From Cymbidium sinense (lineage: Eukaryota > Streptophyta > Magnoliopsida > Asparagales > Orchidaceae), in the NCBI GenBank assembly GCA_021442155.1, contig CM038214.1, positions 53,290,514 to 53,354,513 of the forward strand: a DNA stretch of 64,000 nt. The letters run 5' to 3'. Below are positions 48,480 to 61,851 of this stretch, in pieces; within the stretch, counting starts at the first letter, position 1, and each line of letters starts with the position of its first letter. The position numbers and the translations under genes are program-made. Below the pieces are notes generated by a model. That model saw only the letters and a list, made by a program, of their open reading frames with translations, searched no databases and had not been told where the DNA came from.

Positions 48480-49900
48480 GGAGAGTCTTTGCCATTTAAT
48501 TTTAGTTTTAGAACCCATGCTCAACCAATTAGATAGGTTGGGTGGGGTTCTAAAATTTGAGGAGAGCTTTTTTGGAGATATTTGTATTTTATGTATCTTG
48601 TTTGAAAATATTAATGATTTGAAAGAACCTCTACTTAGCAAATTTGGGTATACTAAGAAGATGTTGGGATTGTGTGTTCAAAAAAAATTTTGTAGAATAT
48701 CTTTGATTGTGATATGTGAAATGTTGATTTGAAAATGGGGCTTCTTACTTGACAAATTTTGATATGTCAAGTAGAAGCTACATGTGTTTGATTTGTGTTT
48801 GAAAATAGGACTTTCACTTAACAAATTTAGTATGTTAAATGAAAGTGAATGTGATTGATCAATGTTTTGCTTTTCTTTGAAAATGGGACTCTCACTTAAA
48901 AGATTTGGTATGTTAAGTGAAAGCCTAAGTGTGATTAATTTATGTTTTGAGAATGGGACTCCCACTTAACAAATTTGATATGTTAAGTGGAAGTCCAAAT
49001 GTGATATGATTTATATTTTTTTCTTTGAAAATGGGACTCTCACTTAACAAATTTGGTATGTTAATTGAAAGTCCAAATTTAATTGATATATGTTTTGAAA
49101 ATAGGACTCCCACTTAACATAACCAAATGTGATATGAAAATGAGATCCTCACTTAACAAATTTGGTGTGTTAGGGGAGTCAAATATAACATGAAAATGAG
49201 ATTCTCACTTAACAAATTTGATATGTTAAGTGGAATCAAATATGATTTATGAAAATAAGACTCAAACTTAGCAAGCTTGACATGTTAAGTGAAAGTCAAA
49301 TGTATCATGGAAATTAGATTCTCACATAACAATTTTAATATGCTAAACGGGAATCAAATATATATTAAAGTGAGATTCTCACTTAACAATTTTGATATGT
49401 TAAGTGTAATCAAATATGTAAAAAAAATAAGATTCTCACTTAACAACTTTGGCATGTTATGTGGGAATCAAATGCATATGAAAATGAGATTCTCACTTAA
49501 CAACTTTGATATGTTTAACTGGGAATCAAATGCTTATGAAAATAAGATTCTCACTTAACAACCTTGACATGTTAAGTGAGAATCAAATGTATTTGATGTG
49601 CTCTCTTTCTTTTTTTTTTTTTTTTTTTTGGAAAGAGGGGAATTCTTTGTTTGAGAAATGTTGCATGTCAAATAAGATCCCAAATATAGTGAAATTTATT
49701 TAACAAATCTTAAGTATGTTAAATAGATTTCAATATGTTTTCATGCCATGTATTGTGTTTTCATGATTTTGAAAAGAGAGAAACTTCCACTCTAGCATAT
49801 ATGAAATATGTTGAGTGGAGTTTCAATTTATTGTTATGATTTGAAAATAGAATTTTCATTCAACAAATTTGAGTATGTTGAATGAAGGTGACTATTTCCA
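48480..49900 (-). repeat. Hairpin tandem repeat in element B 5' leader
   Basis: Thirteen or more degenerate units, each with CACTTAACAAATTTGATATG and TTAAGTG, so that CACTTAACA and TGTTAAGTG can pair as a stem around a ~9-base loop. Unit spacing is about 71-76 bp from 48815 to 49112 and about 54-61 bp from 49151 to 49552. Flanking text GAAAATGGGACTCTC alternates with AATCAAATGTGA. The array lies between ORF1 and the primer site. ORFs at 48426-48965 and 49289-49703 arise from the repeat and should not be taken as genes. Confidence 0.85.
49610..49629. repeat. Homopolymer of about 20 T
   Basis: Immediately after the last hairpin unit; poly-A on B's coding strand. Length may be affected by sequencing error. 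Confidence 0.8.
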
Positions 49901-50244
49901 AAAGAAAAGTGCTTTTGGAAAGTATCATTTTGTAAAAGAGTTTGTTTTCTTGAATTTATGATGAACCTCGCCTCACTAAGCTAGTAGTAAGGAGGTTCTA
50001 AATTTTTATTATCTCTCATGTCATTGATAAATTTTGTTTTTTACCCATTGGGGAGCCCAATAGGGATTTTAAGACCTACATGGAGGGAGTTCCTAAAACA
50101 TAAAAGATGTTGGCTAACTTTGCTTAAGAATAAAATAAGTTAAGTGTCAATGGAAGTAAAGATAGTCTCGGACTCACATAAAATGCAAGTCCACTATCGA
50201 TGCTTGGAGACAATAATCATCTACCAGAGATGGAGAGAGGAACC

Positions 50245-50263
50245 ATCCCCAGTGGAGTCTCCA
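50245..50263 (-). other. Primer-binding site of element B
   Basis: The minus strand reads TGGAGACTCCACTGGGGAT, one mismatch (A for C at position 4) from the sequence expected to pair with tRNA-Arg (ACG) 3' end. It sits ten bases inside the LTR edge and is followed on the minus strand by GGTTCCTCTCTCCATC. Confidence 0.85.
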
Positions 50264-50273
50264 AAAAAATCTA

Positions 50274-53200
50274 TGATGTTTATTTTCATATATATTATAT
50301 GGGGGGACACCACGTAGATCTGAGAGTGTACTTATTGAGGTGATCAGGTACGACATTGAGGAATAGTGTACTATATCAAAAAATAGAATCACTACCCTAC
50401 AATGGACCTAATCACCTAATAAGGACTCTTAAGGCATGATGTGTCCTCTAATATACCAAATATTTTTCTCTTACTTTACATGGATGAAAAAAGTAAGGTT
50501 TATTTAGATCAGTTTCTAAAGTTCTCTATGGGGGTAATCCCTCATAGTTAATTATGTCTTAAGAAAAATGAATCTCTTAAGAATACTCTAGATTAAAGTA
50601 GGCGATTATTGTCTCCAATGAATTCAAAGATATGACTATCAATAAATTGGTTGTGTTTTAGAAGATCAAGTAGGATGGATCAAAAGGGAAGAGTTATTAT
50701 TGAAATCAAAGGAGATGAGTAGGGGTGCTCATTATACTTGGAAACCTAGTGAGCACTCAATCTATCCTATGGTTGGACTTTATATATTTGAGATTGAGAA
50801 TATATATTTATTTGATTTAAAATTTTATTAGAAATCTAGGACTTATAATTCCATAATACAAGATTGTGAAAATGCCTAAGAGGTGAGGATTTATGCCAGT
50901 TGTAGAAATAGAACCACATATTCTAAATCTAGGGAGCTTCAGCGAGGGCCAAAGCATAACTTAAATCTAAGGTGAAGGTGGGTACATGGTTTACTTTCAT
51001 AAGAGACAGTAAACCACTCGACTACTAGAATTATAACTGCCTGAAGTGGTAGCCAGCCAACTCCTCTTATGCTTTAAATCTATATAGGAAAGTCATATGA
51101 TTTTGCAAGATGGTTGTGTTGTTATTATTTAGAAAAGAAATTAAGTCCTAAAACTGACTCTCTAAGAGACTAGAGCATGAGGGGTATGAATAATGACTTA
51201 AATCTAATGCAAATTTTTATCAAATTTCATTTAATTTGGGACACTTTATTTTGACACAGGCTATGGGATTTTGTATGCCTAAATGCAAGAGAAGTTGATT
51301 ATGGGCCAAATCAAAGGGAAAGTGGTGTTCTTCCATCATAAGCTCTCAAAGGTTAAGCCCTGACTGTCTGGAAAAGATGGAAGTCCTCTATTACAAGAGA
51401 GAAATAAGATGATTATGCATGATATTAAACATACAACATTCAGCTAAGGGGTTGCTAAATATTTTATTATTTTGATTTAATGCCTAGGCTTTTAAATGAG
51501 GTTATGAGTTATTTTAGAGGTTTAGTTATGAGTTGTTAGTTTGGGTAGAAAGATTAATTTTTATCATAGTAGCCTAATCCCATCCAGGCCATACAATAAT
51601 CACCAATCATAAATAAACTATGAAGAGGCATGCTTTTTCTAATGCATATGCTAAACAAATCATCAAACAATTTTATAAAGCTATTATAAAAGAATAAAAG
51701 GCTGATGCGGTCGAGTACCATTACAACCTGAAAAGAAATGTAGGTAGTTGAGCTCTACCCTTGTACAACCTAAATTATAAGAGAATAATTACAATTACAA
51801 ATGATGAATGTTATGGGGGTCTTCATTCTTCATTCTTTCTTTTTCATTTGATTTGCTCCATTTCTTTCTTCCTTTTGGCTTGATTTAGATATGCTTACTC
51901 CAAAGGCATCACATGATACATAAGACTTAGTCTTATAACCAATGCTCATCCTAATACCCCATAACATTCATCTTAATCTAAATGAAAAATTATATTAAAA
52001 GAAATAAAGTAAAACTAGCTACACCTACATAACAAATTTTAGCTAAAAATGCCATACAACCCAAATAGTTATATGAATAATTTGGACTTAGCACCCTACA
52101 CATGGGTAAGTAAGCCCACCTGTCCTAACTTGGGTTATGCTAAAGCTAAACAACCCACAACAAAAGCATTTATAATTTTTTTTATTTAGAGTCCCCTAAG
52201 AACAGAAAGCATAATTAGCTAATATTGGCCTAACATCCGCATCTCATACACATACTAACATCTAGTCTACAATAATACATCACAAAACAAGCATACATCA
52301 AACCATACACCGCCCTAACGTAAAGCTAGAAATGGTGACTTAGTCTAATGTGTGTGAATTAAAGGAACATAAGCATAATCTCATTCTTTCCAATTAATTC
52401 CTAAGGACAATCATACTAAATAAGGCTAATTAAAACAAACCAAAGTTCTTTCAATGTTATTTCATCTTTATGTTGGATTTGAGTTAAAGAAAGTGAAAGA
52501 GGTTTGCCAGTCCTAATCCCAATTCCCCATGTGTGTGAGTTAATTTTGGTTCAAGGAAGAAGTAATTAAGTTGATTTTTTGATTTAATTAGGTTAGGGTA
52601 TGAATTAAGTGGATTAATTAACCCTTACCTACATCACCTTAAGTTAATTAACTAATTAATAATGAGCCAATATGATATACAACCACATGGAAATTAAATT
52701 TGCAATGCTCTTAAAAAATGAAAGGAGCTATTGCAATTATCTCATGATTAATAGTAAATTAAGCTTAAGGGATCTCACTTAACTACTTTTATGGTTTTCT
52801 CACACATGTAAGCTAATAATTTCATTATCTCCCTCTTTGGGTTATTGAACACCCAAAGAGCTACCTAAGAAAATTAGAGAAAAGATTCAATTGAATTAAT
52901 TAAGTTCATTAATTAACTAATTAAACCAAAATGAGATGGGCTTGAGAACTAGACAAAGAAGGGACCCTAAGTCCAAACCCCTAAATCCTTTTAATTAGTT
53001 GATTAAAGTTTAAGCATGATTTGGATTTTGAATAATCTTGTTAATTAATTAATTAAGGGGTGTTAATTAGTTAATTATTTAAGAGGGATTAGAGAAGACT
53101 TAAAGAAAAGATTGGAAGAGGGAGTCCCAATCCATTTCCTTAGACTTCATCATCATTAAAAGAGGTTAATAAGCTTAATTGATTGATTAATTTACTATTC

Positions 53201-56200
53201 ATTTATTTAATTATCACTAATTATATTAAGAAAGTGATTAAGGCTTAATCCATTGGTTTCCTAATTAAGCTACCAAAAAATCTCAAAAAAATAGGGGATA
53301 TAGAGGTCATCCCCCTAAACATGCACATAAAGTTTGAGATTAATTGGATGGTTAATTAGGGAGTAATTAGATAAATTACATTTCTAATTAAATCTTAATT
53401 AAGTCAAATCCACTATTCAAAATCCATTAATAATAATTTTCCTAGATTCGACTCTGAAATATCTTTAAAATGAGCCTAAGTTTATATTTTTTGGATTTTT
53501 CTAGAATTAGTTATGAATTTAAGAATTTTTAGGATTAAAAAATAATTAATTTGCCCCTAATTAAAGCCTTAATCCCATTGGGCCATGTGGCGGCTAACGC
53601 GACACGCTTTCCATGTGTCATGATAGGATTCACTATTTAAGTTGTCACATCCAAGTGCTGACTCGGATGGTGGCGCACGGATAACTCCATGGACCATCCG
53701 ATCTAAGATCGGACAGCCAAGATTAAACTCGTGGTTTTGATGGATTAATCAGAGGCTCTAAGTGTAATTAGATCAAGACCGTCCATCCCAATCATGTGGG
53801 ATGAATGGCCCATGATCTATCTCCTCCCAAGTGTCAAACAATGGCTACTGTCCATCGGTCGCCACTCGATCCAAGTTCACCCAAGCTCGGATGATGATGA
53901 AAATGATCCCACACCTTCGGGGAAGCACAACAATAAAATCTAATGGTGGAAATCGCATGACATAGAAATTTCTTTCACAAAAGATGAACATATTTTCATT
54001 CAAGGATCAGTTTCAATGGAATACCTCATAGAAGCTTATGATCAACAGTTCTAATAATTAAGGAAGTTTCATTTGGTAGAAATGAAGCTCTGTTGAGCCA
54101 TACAAGCCTTGATTTGGTGTAGTTTGCTCGAAAGACCAAAGCACTAGATATAGGTGGTCAGGCTTGATCGAACTTAACCCTTCGGCCATCGGGAAGCTTG
54201 GGAAAGTATTCATTCTTACTCGCTTTGGATCCAAGGAAGGTGTGTGCAAGTTAACACACATTGGTGGAGATTTGAGTAAATGGGAATTTAAGGTGGCCTC
54301 CCATGTTTCGATTTTGCATAATAACAAGAATGGAGATTTGGGGGAGCTTGAGAAAGCTTGGAAATTGCTTTGGGAACTCTCTCTTTAGTTGTTAGGGTTG
54401 AATCAAGTGTGAGTGTGTGAGTTTGGTGAAAATGATGGGGATATACACCTTCATTCCTTGGATCATGGTCATAGCTTGTTTGGCTTCTCCCGATCAATTT
54501 GCTACATTAGAGGTTAATGGAAGTCCTTGGGTGCATGATGTGGCTTTGGTTGGGTAAGGGTGTGGAGGTGGCTGAAAAAGGGAGTAGTGGGTGTCCGATG
54601 GCAGTTTGGAAAGCTCCAATGGGATGGGGAGGTGATTTCACCTCCCAATGAATCATGGCCAACCTAACCACCTTTGGGTCAGGTCAGCCATGGTCCTAGT
54701 TGTCTATGTGGACTTATGGTTAGGTGCCAAGAGGCTAGGGTGAGAAAATGACCCAACGAGCATGTGTTTTATCTCATGGGATGCCTTAAACCCAAGGGAA
54801 AATGGTCATTTGGCTATGGGTTGGGTTCGGACAGATTTGGGATAGGTCAAAAGTGGGTTACCAAAATTTCAAGTGGTTTGGAGTTTGTTTTGTTTGAATT
54901 GGCTTGATTTGACCTATTTTGGTCAAATTGGGTTTGGTTGGGTCAAGTTTACCAATTGGTCAAATTGGGTCAAACCAAGGTTGGGTCAAGTTCACATGAC
55001 CAATTGGAGTGTATTGGTGTCATTGGTTTGATTCAATTTGCTTTGGATTTGATTATGGCTCATTTGGATTCAAATAGGTCAAATGGGTCAAGTTGACCAA
55101 TTTGATAAATTTGACCAAATTGGGTTATGTTAGGTGTTGAGTCAAGTTCAATTGGAAAATTGAAAATGATTGTAGCTTTTGGTTCAGTTTAATTTGGATT
55201 TAATTTAGATTTTGGCTAATTTGACCCTTTAGGTCAATTTGGGCTAGGTTGGGTCAAGTTGACCAATTGGTCAAATTAATTCAATTTCAAGTTTGGTCAA
55301 GTGATCTCAATGAACTTGAGCCATTGGTTGCATTTAATTTGGATCAAATCATGATTTGACCCATTTTGGCTTTTTAATTTGGGTCAACAACAAATGGCCA
55401 ATTAGTTGGTTTGGCTCAAATGAATGTTTGGTTATGTTCAATCATTATTATGAGTTGGTTTGAATCAATGGTTTTAATCAACTTGGAATATGGTGGATTT
55501 TAGCTAGTTTGAGTTTCATCTGGGCAAAGTGTTGACTTGGTCAAAGGCTATTTGACTTGGTTTTACCTAATTTAAGATAATTGACTAACCTAGGATGATT
55601 GTTGATCATGTTGTGAGGTTTGGATGGGCTCAGTTCAATCCAATTTGGGTTGAATTAGAACTTGGCACTAAAAGGTTCTTTAGGTCACTTTGAGTCAAGT
55701 GAGCCTAAATGGGTCAATTAGCTTGATCATGGCTTGATTCAAGTTTAGTTGAACTCACACCTGAGCACAAGATTGAAATATAAATCTAATTGCAAGTTGG
55801 TTTGGAGCCAAATGGGTTTTGGTTCATATGACAATTTCAAGTCAAAAGGGCTAACTTGGGTTTGATTTGGGTTTGCTTGGATTTGGCTTGATAATTATAG
55901 TTTATGTTTATATTTAGGTCAATAATTGAAGGAGTGATTAAATCATGGAGAAATCAATGAGTTTCGAATTAGTTTGGGTATCATTTAGCCAAGTTCAAGA
56001 GTTTGGCTAAAAGGGCTAAAAATGGGAATTTGATTTGGTTTGGGTTTCAATCATTTGGAGTTTGGAATTGATTTATGATTTGAAATTTGATTTGAGATTG
56101 AATTGATAATTGAGAAAATCAAGAGGATTGGGGTTGAGTTAAATTTGGTTAAGGCTAAGCCCATAAGATAAAAAATCAAAGGGCTCGGGAAGGGATTTGG

Positions 56201-56508
56201 TTTTGGTTAAGGCTAAGTCCATAAGATTAAATCAAAGGGCTTAGAAGATATTTTAGAATTTGAATTCAATCATGGGTTTCAATCATTTGATTGGAATTTG
56301 GATTTAGATTCAATTTTAAACTTGAGATTTGGTTTGAAAGAATGAAGCAAAGATTGGGTTTAGGTTATTAGGCAAGTCCTAAACCCTAAAAGCATACCCT
56401 ATTCCTATGGTCAAACCATCTAAGTCTCTAGCTTATGTTAAATGTTCACCTAATCACTATAAGTGTCTTAAGACTAAGGAACTCTTAGTGTCTATGAGAG
56501 TCCTAGAT
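50274..56508 (-). repeat. Element B 5' LTR (6.2 kb, truncated)
   Basis: Partner of 8999-16640. It begins TGATGTTTATTTTC in plus orientation and is collinear to TCTATGAGAGTCCTAGAT near 56507, where the other LTR continues for about 130 bp more. It lacks 1.42 kb at 52360-52364, where a single TAAAG remains. The TATA block at 51751-51770 is mutated (TTGTAC for TTATAC in plus orientation). The near-perfect palindrome GACCATCCGATC...GATCGGAC lies at 53692-53718. ORFs at 54058-54497 are chance frames. Confidence 0.88.
53692..53718. promoter_or_regulatory. Conserved palindrome in B 5' LTR
   Basis: GACCATCCGATC then TAA then GATCGGACAGCC: arms match except near the outer end. Equivalent palindromes are in A (28061-28087) and C (58124-58150). 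Confidence 0.55.
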
Positions 56509-58123
56509 ATATAAAATAAATAAACCCAAAAAATATCTTAAAGAGGTTCAAAGTGGACAACAGGGTCATTTGACTTGGGTCCCACCAAACCAAACATCAA
56601 CCAACAATAAACTAAACTTTGGTCTAGTTGAACCATTCCAAAAGCTCAAATCCAACAAAAAAATTTCCAAACATTAATATAAACAAATTTTAATTGAATG
56701 AAGATTTAAGTGGGTTAATTAGGTCACTTGACCTAAGTAAACCCATATGAATCCTATTAAGTATTAATTCAAATTAAATTAAAATTAATTCAAATCAAAC
56801 ATCCATAATCATTTAAAATTTATAATTAAATATAATTAAATCAATCATTGAGTCTAACTGTCCAATTTGGTTAGTTGACCTAAGTGAATCCATTTTGACC
56901 CATTGAGGCCAATTTGGGTTATTGGGTCAAAACCAAAAATAGCCTCAAATCAAATGAAATCATCTGATCTAAACCACTTTAAGTACTTAATAAAACATAA
57001 TTGAATCTAAATACAAATCTTAAAGAGTCTAGATAGGCTAAGAAAAAATAATTAAACCCATTTAAGGAAATGAGTTAAACTAACATAAATAAAATCAGAA
57101 CTCCATAAAGCTTGGACCAATTGTTCCCTAAATCAATAAAGAGATAATTGAGAGTAATCAAACATAATTTCAAAGGCCAATCAATCAATTGAATGCACCC
57201 AACCTAATTCATCCCAATTCAAATCAATGGTGGGTTAACTCAAGAATTAACACAATACCAACTCAAGGAAACTCAAATTGGCCTATAGTTTACTTTAAGC
57301 TTGATCAAAGCATAAAGCAACCAACCAAAGAGAAGTTGAGGAGAGGCCATAAGGTGTGGTAGATCTATCGAGAAGGGAAATCTAGCCATCTAAGCAGCTC
57401 ACCCAAAATTCTTCCATGCTCTCTCCTTCATTGCAATTAGCCACCTTAAACTCCTTCTCTAATCTCTCCACCACCTTCAAGAGCTAACCTAGGATCCAAT
57501 TCCTTGAGATTGGAAACCTCCCACTACCTCTAAAAGAGTGGGGCTTGACCAAGTATAAAGAAGGGGGAAAGAAGCCTTGATTCAGACCTTTAATGCTTCT
57601 TACACCTTCCCTAGCCTAAAATGAACTCAAACGTATCATTTCCCCCACTCTCCCACCTCTCTAACCTACTGTTCGATCAAGCTCTAGCAAACTATCACGC
57701 ACGATTGTCTTCACACTAATCTAGAGGGAGACAAGCCATCAAATCCCTTTTAAACCTTTGTTTCAATCCGCTGAAGGTTTTTGAAATGAGAACACCATTG
57801 AAGATCAATGTTGGTGAAGTGTTCCTTAACTCAGGCCATCTATCCATTTCAATTTGGTGTTTTTGAAGTAAAATTAATCATCAATAAGATCAAACTATGG
57901 AGATTAGTTATAAATTGATCCTTGATTGATTTCTAACCAAAATCCCCAAGTCTCACCACCTAGATTACCAAAATTATTGCTCTAAGAATGGATAATTCTC
58001 GATCCTTGTTAGAAGGTTAAGGATGAAATCACCACCATTCATTCCTTTTATTTGAAACAGATGGCTATGATCTAGGCATGTGATTTTAATTTAAATCTCT
58101 CTAAGAATTGCAGGATATGCCTA

Positions 58124-59080
58124 GACCATCCGATCTTTGATCAGACGGTCTAGATCAAACCACGTCTTCGCCACCAGCCACAGTAACATCCATGTGGATA
58201 AATTACTCGCTATTACTCATCAGTGTTGCATAGGTGCCAACTTGGTTAAATAAGAAATCTATGCTTTTTGAATTTAAAAATTATAAAAAAGTGCATTGAA
58301 CTTCAAAATTTTAAAATATAAAGTACTCAACAAAAAAATCTAATGAAGTTTTATTAATTCAACTAAGTAAGAGGAATCCATTAAACCCAAAATCACTAAT
58401 TTTACTAGATATTTTGAGTTAATTTGAGTTTAATTAAAAATAATCAAATTTAAATTAAACCTATAAAAAAGTCCAATCAACTTGTGAAATTAAGGTTAAG
58501 ATAATTCTAAAAAAATTTTAAAAATTAGTAATTAAATTGAAAGATATGAAATTTTCATTCTCCAAACACTAAATTAAAGTCAAGACATTAATTTCAGAAT
58601 TGAGATAGCGGACCATCGATCTTTGATCAATTGCCTAGATCAAACCATGTCGCCAAAAAATACACCAACATCCTGTGGATGAATGACTTATACATCAATG
58701 TCGCCTAGGTACCAACTAGGTTAGATAAGAAATTTAGGATTTTTGAATTTAAAAATTATTATAAAGTGCATTGAACTTCAATAATTTATAAAAAATAAAG
58801 TACTCAACCAAAAAACATAATGACGGCTCTATCAATTCATCTTAGTGAGAGGAATCCATTAAACCCAAAATCTCTAATTTTTACAAGATATTTTTGAGTT
58901 AATTTGAGTTTAATTAAAAATAATCAAACTTAAATTAAACCAAAAAAATATGTCCAATCAACTTAAATCTTTGGGGTATGAAATTAAGGTTAGACACACT
59001 TCTAATAAAAATTTTAAAAATTATTGGTAATTAAATTTAATGATAAGAAATTTTTATTCTCCAAACCCTAATTTAATGGA
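58124..59080 (+). repeat. Tandem duplication (~487 bp) inside C LTR
   Basis: Unit 1 (58124-58610) and unit 2 (58611-about 59080) share GACCATC-GATCTTTGATCA, TAGATCAAACCA, TTTTTGAATTTAAAAATTAT, AAGTGCATTGAACTTCA, GAGGAATCCATTAAACCCAA and TTCTCCAAAC in the same order. The palindrome is near intact in unit 1 and damaged in unit 2. Confidence 0.8.
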
Positions 59081-60777
59081 ATAAATTAGTACTAATCCAA
59101 GAAAAATACAAAAATATATGAAAATTATTTAAAACACCTCAAGAAACATTAGTAAACTTAATAAAAATATTAAACATCATTGAAATTCATTAAAACCCAA
59201 AATGACCTAATTCCAAATTAATTTAATTAAATAGTTCAATTAATTAGGTTATTATTTGAAAAATAAATATAAATTGAGTAAAAATCTAAAACTCTATGTA
59301 AACCTATCTTGATTCATTATTAAGAGAAAAATCAAAGAAAATTAATAGCTAAATAGCTAATATTTTAGGCCTAATTTGAGTTTTATTGAAAATACTAAAA
59401 TAATAATTAAACCTTAAATATATCTCTAATCTTGATAATAATTTATGGTAATGAAACTAGCAAGGAACCCCACTTATCTTTAAAACTTAAAATAAAAATG
59501 ACTTATAGATGAGAAGTTATGAAAATTTTCAAGTCTTAAGGCCATTTAAATGAAATAAAAATATATAAAATATCATTGAAATTATAAAATTCACAAAATC
59601 AACTCAAAACACTTTTAATAACATCAGAAGACTTCTAAAAAATTCCTTAGCCATTCAACTTAAAGAACCAAAATCACATACTTAGGATTTAAAAAAATTA
59701 AAGGCTTGAATTTAATTTATCAAGATTTAAATTTAGAAATCCAAAATAAATCAAATAATATATCATATTTTGTTATTAATCGATCTATGAATTCAATATT
59801 TAAATAAGAATGTATTAAAATTAAAATTCTTTTGAACTAACTTAATATTGAATGAATAATTGAATTGTAGTTAAAATTGAATAATTGACATTATTCATAA
59901 CATAAAAATTTAAATGCCTTAAGAACTTAAAATGACCTAGCTTCCTCGTATTTCATCTTTATAAGTTTCTTAAATTAGGATTGGTGGTCAAACAAAATTT
60001 AAATAAAATATTAATCATAATAAACTAATTAAATAATAAATTATAAAAATGCTCTTAAATCAACTTAAACATAATAATTAATCAATTGAACCTAACAAAA
60101 TATAAAACCATGAAACTTAAATAATATTAACATAAATCATTTAAGTTCATTAATTTTTAAATCTCAAATATAACTTCATAAAAATATTAAATATGAAATC
60201 AATGTTGCTTAAAATATTTAATTCAATAAAACCCAAATAAAATTGGCTACATCAATAATAGAGAACAAATCAACTGAATTTTAAATTATAATTATAAATC
60301 AAATTTAAACCTTAACTAAATCAAACAAATCCACTAAACTAAATGCAAAGATAAATTAAATTAAACTAAATTAAAACAAACAAATAGACATTACCAAATT
60401 TAATAAATGATATAAAGATCATTTAATGAGAAACATAAACACATTTATAAACAAAAATTAATTTAGACAACATTAATCAACCTAAATATAATAAAAACAT
60501 GTTTAAATTCAAATAATAAAAAACCAATTTAATTAAAACAAACCACATAAACTTAACAAAAATTAATTTAGACATCTATTTTGCTAGATTTAGAGATATA
60601 TTTTGAAATTTTAAAATGTAATTTTTCCCTAGAATCAGGTTAGGATTAATGGGGCCTAGGATTACTATGGGATGAGTAGACCTACTGATGGTCCCTAGTG
60701 GAGTCTGAGGTGGTCTTTAAACAAGGTGACAATCTTAAATCAAGACCTTGATAGATCAAAACTTTAGTTCTTGGCTG

Positions 60778-60795
60778 GGTTATATAAAGGCAGAG
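60778..60795 (+). promoter_or_regulatory. TATA box in C 5' LTR
   Basis: GGTTATATAAAGGCAGAG is the best-preserved TATA box in the window, in the same context (GGCTGGGTT before, GGCAGA after) as A's 3' LTR on the other strand. RNA start is expected near 60812, giving about 1 kb of R-U5 up to 61840. Confidence 0.65.
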
Positions 60796-61851
60796 CTTAG
60801 CTGGCCATTTTTTTAAGCATTTCATATGTGAGGATGACCACACTTCATGGGGAAGTGTGCCTTCTCTTTTTGATTTGGCCCATAATCTTTATTTAATTAC
60901 ATCTCATCTTAAGTATGATTTGCATACCTAAATCTTTTAATGAATTTATGAGTCCAAAAAAACATAAAATAAAAATTATTGCATTAGCTAGGAATATATC
61001 ATGCTAATCATGGTCTTATGGTTAATAAGTGAGTTTATTCTCTAAATTGGTTTCATGGATTTAAAATAATTTTGGAGGTGTTAGCTTGCAATCCTTTCAG
61101 GGACAAAGTAGGCCCAACAAAGTAAGGGATGGGTTTTAATTCTCATATAAGATAAAGGTCTTTAATTCCCAAGGATTAGACTAAATCTTGCTTCTAATTT
61201 CTATCAAAAGAACTTTAGAATTAGTATTCAAAGCATCCTATTAGAATATGTCTTCAGTTATTAAGCATTTCTATAGTTTTATGCTGCTAAAATCTATGTC
61301 TTAAATTTCTAATAAAATGCCACTTGAAATTTTAAATAAATTCAATCTTATAAATGTAAAGTCCAACTATAGGATGGATCGAAATGCTTAATAGGCTTCT
61401 CAGTATTTGAAGCATTTCCTTCTTAGTCCCATTTAACATATGAAAAATAGCTCTCCTTGGAGCATTCACTTTTGAATCTCTTAAATAAATTTTCTTTGAT
61501 TCACTAACTTTTAAAGAAATAAAAATTAACTCCTTTAATTAAGAGTTTTCTTAAGAAAGTTTCTCTTTCTTAAGTTGGAATTAACTATAGGAGCATGCCT
61601 TTATAGGAAACTAAGAATCCTATAATAAAGTAAACACTATTGTATCTTATCATATAATTCAGGGGAAGAATCTCTAGAACATCGCTGACCCATCTATTTT
61701 ATGAGTCTTTTATTAAGAGATTGAATCCATTATAAGGTAATTTTATCATCTCCTTAGATGATATATTATCTTGTAATGATGTATTTGATCACCTAAATAA
61801 GAAATTCCTGAAATCTACATTATATTATAAAAATTTCACACTAGATTTTTT

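Larger units (their letters stand above)
8999..56508 (-). mobile_element. Element B: Ogre-like retrotransposon, interrupted by A, 5' tip lost
   Basis: Two matching LTRs (8999-16640 and 50274-56508) enclose minus-strand ORF1, gag, protease, RT and integrase remnants, and a primer-binding site next to the right LTR. Hence the right LTR is the 5' one. Removing A leaves roughly 26 kb, in the range of giant Ogre elements. B is defective in several ways: a roughly 1.3-kb deletion between RT and integrase, a 1.42-kb deletion in the 5' LTR, loss of the outermost ~130 bp of the 5' LTR, numerous stops, and A inside gag. Confidence 0.88.
56509..61840 (+). repeat. Element C 5' LTR, main part
   Basis: Plus-strand LTR, read in the opposite sense to A and B. 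The GGTCAA/TTGACC-rich zone (56560-56930, with GACTTGGGTCCCACC like A's GTGGGACCCAC) comes first. Then come the palindrome (58124-58150), the TATA box (60781) and the end TTTCACA at 61840, ten or so bases before the primer site. It lacks the first ~200 bp, which lie at 8807-8998. Very AT-rich, with no ORF over 60 codons until the leader. Confidence 0.8.

Noticed and set aside
48426..48965. Overlapping plus and minus frames of 71-95 codons
   Set aside because: They arise from the hairpin repeat and its flank; open on both strands, so probably chance.
48740..49605. Regular direct repeats that could suggest a CRISPR array
   Set aside because: Units vary in length and sequence, contain no uniform unrelated spacers, and lie in a plant retrotransposon leader.
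49289..49703. Repeat-containing plus-strand protein (RFSLNNFDML repeated)
   Set aside because: The repeated peptide only mirrors the DNA hairpin repeat; there is no independent start context or homologue.
54058..54497. Three overlapping frames on both strands
   Set aside because: They lie in B's 5' LTR; the matching part of the 3' LTR (about 14150-14600) carries indels that break them.
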